Source: Pyxidicoccus sp. MSG2 (GTDB taxonomy: Bacteria > Myxococcota > Myxococcia > Myxococcales > Myxococcaceae). From it: a stretch of 64,000 bases of DNA. The notes beneath the pieces are model-generated. The model did no database searches. It had not been told where the DNA came from and saw nothing but the letters and a program-made list of their open reading frames with translations. The position numbers and the translations under genes were made by a program. This document shows positions 35,971 through 44,180 of the stretch, one piece after another (position 1 is the stretch's first letter; each line of letters begins with the position of its first letter). The DNA lies in NCBI RefSeq assembly GCF_026626705.1, contig NZ_JAPNKC010000001.1:12773001-12837000 (forward strand). The letters run 5' to 3'.

Positions 35971-38262
35971 ATGCATGTCCCTGAAAGCAGTACTCGCGCC
36001 CTGGGCGTCCTCGCCCGGGTGTGGCTGGGCCTCGCGCTGTCCGCCTGTGGCGTTGCACCGGAGCCGTCGGCCACATCCGTGGACCAGCAGCGCGCGGCGG
36101 TGCTGCCCACGAATGGCGTCTGCCCCGGGCTGGACGGGGGCTCGCTCTCCATTCCCCACCACTACTGCCACGTGCGGATTGCGCAGCTTGCCTACTACGG
36201 CGTCCCCACGGACGCGTACATGGACGACCAGCTCCAGAACGACGTGGACCTGGTCGTGGCCAATGACCCCGCCGTCCGCGCGCACATCGACACCCTGGCG
36301 CCGAACACGCCGCAGCTCGTCTACTCGAATGCGAGCAACCTGTATGGCAACTGGAATGGCAACTCGCTGGGCAACGGCGGGCTGCTGGTCCACTGGCTCA
36401 ACTACGCGGACGCATACGTGGCGGCACCCGAGAATCGCGAGAGCGGCTTCTTCCACTGCGACTCCACGCTGCTGAATACCTCCAACAGCAAGTACGGCTG
36501 CCAGTTCAGCGCGGTGGGCCAGTCCACGGTGCCCGTCTCGCGCTTCTGGCAGGTGAAGACGGGGCCGCTCACCGGCACCGCAGGCTTCACCGACTACACG
36601 GCGGCGGCACACACGACGAGTACCGCCGTGCAGTTCGGCACCCCGGGCAACGCGCTCTACATCGGGCACACGGACAAGTTCCGCCAGGTCATCGTCACCG
36701 TCTCCACGGTGGCGAGCGGCTGGACGTACCAGTGGCAGTACTGGAACGGCACCGCGTGGACGGCCCTCACCGTCTCCGAGCCCGCGGGCACGTGGACGAC
36801 CACCGGCACCGCCCGCATCCTCGCCTTCCATCCGCCGAGCGACTGGAAGGCCACGGGCATCGCCGGGGCCAGCTTCGGGGACCGCTTCTTCTACGTCCGC
36901 GTCCAGACGACGGCGGGCACGCCCCCGGTGGCGGAGACGATTTCGAGCGAGGACTTCGTCTTCACCAGCGGCAACGTCGTCACCATCCCCTCCTTCGACG
37001 GCGCGGCGGACACCAACGGCGACGGCTACCTCAACGACACCGAGTGGGCGGCCCGCTCCGTGGGCAGGGACGCGCGGCTCAAGTGGTGGAGCCGCATGTT
37101 CTCCACCTATGGCCAGATGCGCTACGCGACCAACCCCAACTCGTATGCCTTCCGGCTGTGGTCCGCCTGGTACCACCGCAACTGGCTGCCCACCAACGCG
37201 CAGGCGGACGCGGTGTTCATGGACAACTCGGGGGCCACGGACCCCTACCCCAACTGGCCCAAGGCGGGCGCGGCCTTCCCGTTCCCCACCCTGGAGTGCG
37301 CCGTCCCGTGCACCGGCACGGGCTGCCTCTGCAACAACTACGGGACAGACTACGGGAAGCTCATCCAGAAGGTGGACGAGCAATACCTGACGTCGTCGGC
37401 CTTCACCGTCCTCAACACCTCCGGCTACATCGCGGGCCCCAACGCGGCGCTGGCGCAGGTGCAGAAGGGCATCACCTACGAGGAGAAGTACCCGCGGCCC
37501 GTGCAGTTCATGGCCAACAAGTGGAAGGAGGCCCTCCAGCTCACGAGGGACCGGGCCAGCGTGACGCCGCGCCCGCACGTCATCTACGACGTGCTCGTGG
37601 CGCCGCCGACCACCGAGGCGTACTGCAAGACGTGCGGCACCGGCACCGGCTGCCCCACCACCTGCGCGTCGTCGTACCCGACGGGCCTGGGCGGAGTGAC
37701 GGACACGCGGACGCTGATGGCCGTCCTCGCCTCTCACTACACGCTGCAGGACCCGGAATTGTCCTTCCTCGACGTGAATGGCGGCGCCGCCCCGGCCTCC
37801 TCGTGGCAGTACCACTTCATCCCGGCTTGGCGGTACGACATCGGCACGCCCGACGTGGACCAGCTCACCTGGCTGACCCAGGCGCTGGACGACACGGCCG
37901 GCAACGACGCCGTCATCGTGGGCAATGACCCGTCGCCGTACAACAACTGGGATGCGTCCGGCTGCGGCGTGAAGACGCCCGCGAAGTACCGGCTCTACAA
38001 GCGCGTGTACACGAAGGGCACGTCGAAGGTCATCGTGCTCTTCAAGTCGCTCTCGTACCACACGGTCTGCACCGGCTTTAACGGCGACTACAAGCAGACG
38101 CACGTGGGCCCGACGACGGCCACGACGTTCACCTGGGGCAGCCCGCTACCGGCCACGTGCCGCAAGCTCAAGCCGGACGGCACGGTGGACACGGTGAACA
38201 TCAGCGGCACCACCGGCGTGCCCATCGAAAACGCCGAGGGCGTCATCCTCGTCTGCCCCTGA
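35971..38262 (+). CDS. Large lipoprotein, possibly a glycosidase-like enzyme
   Basis: This 763-residue protein has a good lipobox (LALSACG, acylated C26) and no long transmembrane segment afterwards. Residues about 180-340 look like a beta-sandwich insertion (TYQWQYWNGTAW, FFYVRVQTTAG), followed by a dockerin-like acidic loop (DTNGDGYLNDTEW). Around the middle, QADAVFMDNSG and RYATNPN resemble barrel strands of putative glycosidases of the GHL type, with D-x-N at a strand end. A cysteine-rich loop follows (CTGTGCLCNN). The enzyme assignment is a guess from style. ATG 35971 was preferred over an earlier frame start because it gives the lipoprotein signal. Confidence 0.65.
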   Translation: MHVPESSTRALGVLARVWLGLALSACGVAPEPSATSVDQQRAAVLPTNGVCPGLDGGSLSIPHHYCHVRIAQLAYYGVPTDAYMDDQLQNDVDLVVANDPAVRAHIDTLAPNTPQLVYSNASNLYGNWNGNSLGNGGLLVHWLNYADAYVAAPENRESGFFHCDSTLLNTSNSKYGCQFSAVGQSTVPVSRFWQVKTGPLTGTAGFTDYTAAAHTTSTAVQFGTPGNALYIGHTDKFRQVIVTVSTVASGWTYQWQYWNGTAWTALTVSEPAGTWTTTGTARILAFHPPSDWKATGIAGASFGDRFFYVRVQTTAGTPPVAETISSEDFVFTSGNVVTIPSFDGAADTNGDGYLNDTEWAARSVGRDARLKWWSRMFSTYGQMRYATNPNSYAFRLWSAWYHRNWLPTNAQADAVFMDNSGATDPYPNWPKAGAAFPFPTLECAVPCTGTGCLCNNYGTDYGKLIQKVDEQYLTSSAFTVLNTSGYIAGPNAALAQVQKGITYEEKYPRPVQFMANKWKEALQLTRDRASVTPRPHVIYDVLVAPPTTEAYCKTCGTGTGCPTTCASSYPTGLGGVTDTRTLMAVLASHYTLQDPELSFLDVNGGAAPASSWQYHFIPAWRYDIGTPDVDQLTWLTQALDDTAGNDAVIVGNDPSPYNNWDASGCGVKTPAKYRLYKRVYTKGTSKVIVLFKSLSYHTVCTGFNGDYKQTHVGPTTATTFTWGSPLPATCRKLKPDGTVDTVNISGTTGVPIENAEGVILVCP

Positions 38263-38263
38263 G

Positions 38264-38282
38264 CGTGAGGGGTTGCCTCACG
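38264..38282. terminator. Bidirectional hairpin
   Basis: CGTGAGG (38264-38270) and CCTCACG (38276-38282) form a perfect stem with a 5-base loop in the 15-bp gap between convergent genes. The right arm includes the stop codon of the minus-strand gene. Confidence 0.5.
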
Positions 38283-39162
38283 GCGGCCCCTTCTTCTTCG
38301 GCCCTTGCGGGAACAGGAACGCGAGCTGGAGGCGCAGCTGCCAGTCGGCGCTGCCTTCCGGACGGACTGCGTTGTAGTACGCGCTCACCGAGCCGTTCAG
38401 GGCCTGCCCGCCCACCTTGAAGACCCTGCCGGCGCCCGCGCCAAAGGGGATGACCCACGGGTCCTCATCCGCCTCCCAGTTGGCGGTGAGGATGGGCGCC
38501 GACGTCACGTACCAGCCCCCGGGCAGGTTGCAGGTGATGAAGTACTGCAGGAGCAGCTGGTTCACCGACGCCCGGTCATCGCTTCCAAAGACGGACCACA
38601 CGTTGTTCGCCAGTACGCCCAGGGACCAGGGCTCGGGCTGGACGAGCAGCACGACCGAAGGACCGGCACTCCACTTCCCCGTGCCGAGGACGTCGTCCGT
38701 CGCCGTGGGCAACAGCAGCGCCGGCCCCACGCCCCAGATGAGCTTCCCGGGCTTCGCGGGCGCCACGAAGAAGGTGACCGACGTGTCCCCCAGCCCGAAC
38801 GTCCCCCCGCTGTCCGCCGCCACGTCTGGTTGATACACGATGGGCAGGATGACGCGGGTGATGAGGTTCCAGTCCAGCGTCAGCGACACCGGTATCACCG
38901 GCTGGATGTTGAGGGTGTTGCGCGTCCGGTTGGACGCGCCGATGCCGAAGTCCACGTTGTCCTGCAACGGCACGCTGATGAGGTTGGCGACCGGGTTCTG
39001 CACGGCCTTCGCCAGGTCCTGCTCGCTCGCCTCCCCGCCCTCGCCCGCCGGCTGCTCCTCGGCGGCGGGTTCCTCCGGCGCCTGAGCCAGCGAGGCCGGC
39101 GCCCACGCCAGCAGTCCCAGCACTCCCGCCCACCCGCAAGCGCTCCGACACCCCGAGCCCAT
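38278..39162 (-). CDS. Outer-membrane protein of the 'neuromedin U'-annotated family
   Basis: This 294-residue protein has a signal peptide (ending ASLAQA) and an acidic Pro/Glu-rich spacer. The segment NPVANLISVPLQDNVDFGIG with SNRTRNTLNIQPVIP is the hallmark of a bacterial beta-barrel family often misnamed neuromedin U or MetA-pathway phenol-degradation-like. The C-terminal half is beta-rich with repeated glycine and aromatic residues. It probably forms an outer-membrane channel. GGGAGGGGG supports ATG 39162. It sits divergent from a SulP transporter gene, and both may act in anion uptake. Confidence 0.82.
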   Translation of the reverse strand: MGSGCRSACGWAGVLGLLAWAPASLAQAPEEPAAEEQPAGEGGEASEQDLAKAVQNPVANLISVPLQDNVDFGIGASNRTRNTLNIQPVIPVSLTLDWNLITRVILPIVYQPDVAADSGGTFGLGDTSVTFFVAPAKPGKLIWGVGPALLLPTATDDVLGTGKWSAGPSVVLLVQPEPWSLGVLANNVWSVFGSDDRASVNQLLLQYFITCNLPGGWYVTSAPILTANWEADEDPWVIPFGAGAGRVFKVGGQALNGSVSAYYNAVRPEGSADWQLRLQLAFLFPQGPKKKGPP

Positions 39163-39371
39163 CACGCCCCCTCCCGCCACACGCCTGACACGCAAAGCTG
39201 GGCAGCGCGCTCCGCGAGGTCCAGGGGCCACGGGTCGCACCCCGCTGGGGGCTGGCTCACAGCGCGTCCACCCTACCCCGGAGTCCGGGAGCCTCGGGCA
39301 GGCCATGGCCAGGCCTCCTGCCTCTCGAGGATTTGCGTGGGGGTGGCGCCGTCCACACCCCTTATCGCACC

Positions 39372-41261
39372 ATGCCCCCCTCTCCAGCGAAGCCCACGGT
39401 CTCCTGGCTCGCCCGAGCCATGCCCTTCGTCGCGACGGTGCGCGGCTACCAGCCCGCCTGGCTGAAGCGGGACCTGGTGGGCGCGCTCACCGTCACGGCC
39501 CTCCTCATCCCGGAGAACCTGGCGTACGCGGGGCTGGCGGGCATGCCGCCAGCGGCGGCCTTCTACGCGGCGCCCGCGGCCCTGGTGCTCTATGCCCTGT
39601 TCGGCAGCTCACGCCAGCTCATCTCCGCGGCGTCCGCCGCGGTGGCGGTCCTCTCCGCCGCCACCGTGAGCGCCATGGCGCCGGTGGGCTCGCCCCGGTT
39701 CGTCATCCTGACCACGGCCCTGGCGCTGATGGCGGGACTCGTCTCGGTGCTCGCGGGCGTGCTGCGGCTGGGGCGCATCGCCCAGTTCTTCTCCACCTCC
39801 GTCCTCACCGGCTTCGTCTTCGGCCTCGCGCTCATCATCGCAATCAAACAGGTGCCCAAGCTCTTCGGCATCGAAGGGAGTGAGGGCAACTTCTTCGAGC
39901 GGCTGTGGTTCCTCGTCACGCACCTGAAGGCCACGCACCTCGTCACGCTGCTGGTGGGTGCCGGCAGCCTGCTCCTGCTGCTGGGATTGGAGCGGGTATC
40001 GAAGCGGCTCCCGGCGGCCCTGCTGGTGCTGGCGGCGTCCATCATCGTCACGGCGCTGCTGGGGTTGGACGCGCGTGGCGTGCACGTGGTGGGCAAGGTG
40101 CAGGCGGGGCTCGCCGCGCCCCGGCTGCCGGACGTGGGCCTTCGCGACCTGCTGGGCCTGCTGCCCGGCGCGTGCGGCATCGCGCTGGTGGCCTTCGCCG
40201 AGGCCATTGGACCCGCACGCATGCTGGCGGCCCGCCATGGCTACGAGGTGGATGCCAACCGGGAATTGGTGGGACTGGGCGCCGCCAACATGGGCGCCGG
40301 GCTCTTCCGGGGCTTTTCCGTCGGCTCCAGTCTGTCCAAGTCCGCGGCCAACGACGCGGCGGGGGCCCGCACGGAGGTGTCCGCGCTGCTGGCGGCCGGC
40401 TTCACGGTGCTGGTCGCCCTGTTTCTCATGCCCCTCATCCGCCTGCTGCCCGAGGCCACCCTGGCCGCCATCGTGGTGTTAGCCATCTCCGGGATGATGG
40501 ACGTCCGCGAGTTGCGGCGGCTGTACCGCCTGCGGCGGGAGGACTTCATCGTAGCGATGGTGGCGCTGGTCGGCGTGCTCGCCCTGGACGTGCTGCCGGG
40601 ACTGCTGGTGGCGGTGGGCCTGTCGATCTTCCTGATGGTGTACCGCGCCAGCGTGCCCCGCATGAGCGAGCTGGGACGCACGCCGGGCACCCTCGCCTTC
40701 AGCGACCTGCGCCACATGCCGCGCCCGCTGACGGTGCCGGGCATGCTCATCCTCCGCCCCAACGAAGGCATCTTCTTCGCCAACGCCACGTCCCTGCGCG
40801 ACGAGGTCATCGACCGGCTGCGCCGCTCCCCACGCCCCTGTCAGGCCCTGCTGTTGGACCTGGAGGTGACCGCGGACCTGGACGTCCCCGGCGCCGACAT
40901 GCTGGCCAGCCTGCGCGACGACCTGAAGCAGCGAGGCGTCACGCTGATGCTGGCGAGGATCATGTCCCCCACGCGGCGGATGCTGGACCGCACCGGCGTG
41001 ACAGCGAAGGTGGGCGACGCCAACCTCCACGCCCAGGTGCTGGACGCGGTGGTGGAGCACCTGTCCCACTCCCCGGCGATGACGCCGGAGGAGCAGGAGC
41101 TGCTGCGAGATGGCATGCACCGGCTGCGCGCCCTGGTGGAGGAGGCCGGCTCCACGCTCGATGAGAGCGAGGGCGCGGACCGGGAGAGGCTCCAGGACCT
41201 GGGCCAGCGCCTGGGCCGAGCCGAGTCCGTGTTGCAGGGTCCTGGAAGCACACCGCACTGA
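39372..41261 (+). CDS. SulP-family anion transporter with STAS domain (second copy)
   Basis: This 629-residue inner-membrane transporter has the SulP core (LLIPENLAYAGLAGMPPAAAFY; later GLFRGFSVGSSLSKSAAND) and a C-terminal STAS domain (about 430-560, LLLDLEVTADLDVPGADML). A charged helix of about 60 residues follows. It is only distantly similar to the other SulP protein of this window, so it is not a recent duplicate. ATG 39372 lacks a good ribosome binding site; the start may be slightly off. The divergent neighbour is an outer-membrane channel, suggesting a two-membrane uptake route. Confidence 0.9.
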   Translation: MPPSPAKPTVSWLARAMPFVATVRGYQPAWLKRDLVGALTVTALLIPENLAYAGLAGMPPAAAFYAAPAALVLYALFGSSRQLISAASAAVAVLSAATVSAMAPVGSPRFVILTTALALMAGLVSVLAGVLRLGRIAQFFSTSVLTGFVFGLALIIAIKQVPKLFGIEGSEGNFFERLWFLVTHLKATHLVTLLVGAGSLLLLLGLERVSKRLPAALLVLAASIIVTALLGLDARGVHVVGKVQAGLAAPRLPDVGLRDLLGLLPGACGIALVAFAEAIGPARMLAARHGYEVDANRELVGLGAANMGAGLFRGFSVGSSLSKSAANDAAGARTEVSALLAAGFTVLVALFLMPLIRLLPEATLAAIVVLAISGMMDVRELRRLYRLRREDFIVAMVALVGVLALDVLPGLLVAVGLSIFLMVYRASVPRMSELGRTPGTLAFSDLRHMPRPLTVPGMLILRPNEGIFFANATSLRDEVIDRLRRSPRPCQALLLDLEVTADLDVPGADMLASLRDDLKQRGVTLMLARIMSPTRRMLDRTGVTAKVGDANLHAQVLDAVVEHLSHSPAMTPEEQELLRDGMHRLRALVEEAGSTLDESEGADRERLQDLGQRLGRAESVLQGPGSTPH

Positions 41262-41294
41262 GCGGTTGGACGGGAGAGGCCCGGCCTGCCTTCC

Positions 41295-42437
41295 TCACGC
41301 GCGCCGCCAGGCCCTGGCCACCAGCACCACCAGGACGAGCCCGCCCACGAGCCCCAGGGCCACCAGCGCCAGCAGCCACAGGAAGACCCGGTCCACCAGG
41401 TGCCCCGCCCGGTCGAAGGCATGGTCCACCCAGCCCCGGGCCAGGCCGTCGACCTGCTGGAGCGTCGCCACGCGCTCGGCGTGCAGGGCGTCCACCACCG
41501 CCGCGCGCTCCTGCCCCACCCCCGCCATGACGGCCTGCCGCTCACCCGCGATGAAGTCCTGGAGCGAGCGCCGCTCCATGTCCAGCGCCTCCAGCACCGC
41601 CGCGCGCTCCCGGGCCACCAGCGCGGGCGTGTTCGCGACCATGCCTCCCACGCGGTCGAGGATGTCCACCGTGCGCGCCAGCTCGGCCATGGCGGAATGG
41701 AGGGCCGGGGCATTCATGGCATCCGCGGCCACCAGCTCCGCCTGCCAGCGCGCCTGGCGCGGGAGGCTGGCCGCGTAGAGGTCCACCCGCGCGGTGAGGT
41801 CGCGCGTGTCCTCCAGCAGTCCGGCCGCCTTCGTCCTCAGGCCCCCACCCGAGGCCCTCGTCACGGAAGCCAGCAGGGGCGCGGTGGACTCGCGCGAGAC
41901 GAGTGTCCCCGTCAGGGGGTGCTCGGCGGCCCACTCGTGCACTCGCGCCCGTGCGGAGGACACGTCCTCGCTTCCGGTGATCTCCCGCCACACCGCCTCC
42001 ACCTCTGACTCCATGTCCCCCAGCGAGCGCTGGGCCTTGGCCAGCAGCTCCGGTTTGGCACCCACCGCGGTCCTGGGCAACGCCTCCTGGAGCTGGGCCA
42101 GCAGCGCCCACGCATCCACCAGCGCGGCCACCGGGTCCGGCTGGAAGAGCGCGCCCTGCATGGTGGGCACCGCATTCGCCTTGAACGTGAGCATCGCCCG
42201 CGCCGTCTCGGGCGAGTCCGAGGCCGCGGCGAGGTCGTCCGCCGCCACCTCCAGCAGTCCGGAGAAGCGCCGGGCCAGGTCGCGCACGCGGACGCGCAGC
42301 GCGCTCACGTCCAGGTCCGAGCGCCCCACGCGCTCGGCCAGCTCCGAGCGGGGCGGATTCAGCGTGGCACATGCCGGGAGGAGTGCCGCGAGCACCACCA
42401 CGAACACCCGAAGCCTGGAGCGAAGAACCGGAGACAT
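41295..42437 (-). CDS. Lipoprotein with helical body and C-terminal membrane segment
   Basis: This 380-residue protein has a lipobox (LLPACAT), a long alpha-helical and partly coiled-coil body with repeated Ala, Glu and Arg, and a C-terminal transmembrane helix (about 355-377; LLALVALGLVGGLVLVVLV). Anchoring at both ends is unusual: the lipid anchor and the helix could link two membranes or stay in the inner membrane. No family is recognised. The start is divergent from the DUF2252 gene, with 153 bp between. Confidence 0.72.
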   Translation of the reverse strand: MSPVLRSRLRVFVVVLAALLPACATLNPPRSELAERVGRSDLDVSALRVRVRDLARRFSGLLEVAADDLAAASDSPETARAMLTFKANAVPTMQGALFQPDPVAALVDAWALLAQLQEALPRTAVGAKPELLAKAQRSLGDMESEVEAVWREITGSEDVSSARARVHEWAAEHPLTGTLVSRESTAPLLASVTRASGGGLRTKAAGLLEDTRDLTARVDLYAASLPRQARWQAELVAADAMNAPALHSAMAELARTVDILDRVGGMVANTPALVARERAAVLEALDMERRSLQDFIAGERQAVMAGVGQERAAVVDALHAERVATLQQVDGLARGWVDHAFDRAGHLVDRVFLWLLALVALGLVGGLVLVVLVARAWRRA

Positions 42438-42590
42438 GAGCCCGGCGCAAGCTGCGCATGCCTGCCCGCTCCGCCGACCCTCCCCTGCAACGGGTGGGCG
42501 CGTCCCGCTCCGGACAGTCCCGCTGCCGCGGGAGCAGGCCGAAACCCGGCGGCGCCCTTCCGAGATAACCTTCCAGCCAGGTCCTCCCCC

Positions 42591-43907
42591 ATGCGAATTC
42601 CTCCCAAGCCGCCCGCGTCCTCGCGCCCCACTGCCGCCGGGCCCACGACCCGCGCCACCACCGCGAAGGCCGGGTCGGGCGCCGCCACCCGCCGCGAGCC
42701 CCAGCAGGCGGTGGCCTTCATCCAGGACTTCCACGCGCGGCTGGACCTGCCCCCGGCACGGCTGAAGGAGAAGCTGGCGCTGATGCGCGAGCGCCCGTCC
42801 TCCCTCTTCCGGATGATGCCGGCCCTCTTCCATGCGGACGTGCGAGGCCCCCTGGCAGCGGACGCCCGGCTGCTGGAGCGGCCCGCGCCGCGCATCCGCG
42901 TGGTGGGCGACGCGCACGTGGGCAACCTGGGCACGCTCCGGGGGCCGGAGGGAAAGGTGGTGTGGGGGCTCAACGACTTCGACCAGGCGGGCCGCGGCTC
43001 GCCGGAAGTGGACCTGACCCGCATGGCCACCAGCGCCGTGCTCACCGCGCGCGAGGCGGGACTGTCCGCCAGGGAACAGGGCGACGTCGTCCGCGCCTTC
43101 GCGAAGGCGTACTTCTCCACGCTGGAATCACTCGCCGGAGGCGAAGAGAACCCGGGCGCCTTCCTCACGAAGAAGGAGGCCACCGGCGAGGTGGATGACC
43201 TCATCGCGCAGGCGGGAGACACCTCACGCAAGGAGCTGCTCGAGCAGTACGCCCGGCTGGACGGCCCGGGGGCGCCGCGCTTCCGCACCACGGACACGCT
43301 GCGCCCGGTCCCCGCCGCGCAGCAGCGCGCGGTGCGCTCCGCCCTCGCCTCCTACGAGACGCAGCTCCGCGGCACCGAGGGCGTGGCACTGCCGCTGCGC
43401 GTGCTGGACCAGGCCCAGCGGCTGGACGCGGGCGGCAGCAGCTACGGGCTGGAGCGCTACTACGCGCTGGTGCAGGCGGCGGACCCGAAGCAGCCCCCGG
43501 TGCTGCTGGAGCTGAAGGAGCTGCTGGCCTCCAGCCTGGAGTCACCGCCCCGGCCCGCGGATGGCGCGGCGGTGGTGAGCGCACAGCGCGGGCTCGCGGG
43601 CCACGCCAACCCGCTCACCGGGGCCACCCAGCTGGGAGGCCGGGCCTTCCTGGTGCGCGAGTTGGAGCCGGAGAAGGCGAAGCTGGAGGGCGGCGCGCTC
43701 ACCGGGAAGAAGGATGTGGTGTCCGCCTTCGCCCAGGCCGGGGTGGTGCTGGCGCGAGCCCATGGCGCCACGCGTGCGCAGGCGCAGAAGCTGGCGGCCT
43801 GGGTGGGCCCGGATGCAGGGGAGGCCACCACGCGCCTGGCGGCCTTCGCCCGGACCTACGCGGACCAGGTCCAGGCGGACTGGCGTGCACTGCGTGACGC
43901 GGCCTGA
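42591..43907 (+). CDS. DUF2252 family protein
   Basis: This 438-residue cytoplasmic protein belongs to DUF2252, whose fold is related to aminoglycoside-phosphotransferase-type kinases. Recognisable motifs are VVGDAHVGNLGT, GLNDFDQAGRGSPEVDLTRMATS (metal-binding-like acidic residues) and LDQAQRLDAGGSSYGLERYYAL. The first 35 residues are low-complexity and basic. The substrate is unknown for the family. The gene is alone on its strand. Confidence 0.88.
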   Translation: MRIPPKPPASSRPTAAGPTTRATTAKAGSGAATRREPQQAVAFIQDFHARLDLPPARLKEKLALMRERPSSLFRMMPALFHADVRGPLAADARLLERPAPRIRVVGDAHVGNLGTLRGPEGKVVWGLNDFDQAGRGSPEVDLTRMATSAVLTAREAGLSAREQGDVVRAFAKAYFSTLESLAGGEENPGAFLTKKEATGEVDDLIAQAGDTSRKELLEQYARLDGPGAPRFRTTDTLRPVPAAQQRAVRSALASYETQLRGTEGVALPLRVLDQAQRLDAGGSSYGLERYYALVQAADPKQPPVLLELKELLASSLESPPRPADGAAVVSAQRGLAGHANPLTGATQLGGRAFLVRELEPEKAKLEGGALTGKKDVVSAFAQAGVVLARAHGATRAQAQKLAAWVGPDAGEATTRLAAFARTYADQVQADWRALRDAA

Positions 43908-44180
43908 AGCGCCGCTTCCCACCCCGCGACCCCCAACAGGGCGCCGCGCGCAGTACCTCACCGGCGCGCTCCACCCGAAGTCCACCGGCCCCATGTTCCA
44001 GGCGCTGACTGCCCTGGAAGGCGTCGGAAGGACAGCGTAAGCCAATGTAGACAATCAGTATGTCTTCATAGCAATCATACAATACAGCTGCTTGCCCCCA
44101 TACTGCCCGCGTTGATATCCCACCCTTCGCGTGAATTGCGCGTTCAGCAGGACTGACTGTTCTCACCTCGGGGTAAGCGC
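43908..44180. promoter_or_regulatory. AT-rich intergenic region before the CARDB lipoprotein
   Basis: This 273-bp gap contains an unusually AT-rich core (about 44040-44125) for this genome, a likely promoter/regulatory site for the following repeat lipoprotein. GGGGTAAG lies just before its ATG. No open frame here is convincing. Confidence 0.4.

Noticed and set aside
35659-38103. 814-codon minus-strand frame opposite the large lipoprotein
   Set aside because: Val/Arg/His-rich shadow of a gene with a lipobox and cysteine-rich loops on the plus strand.
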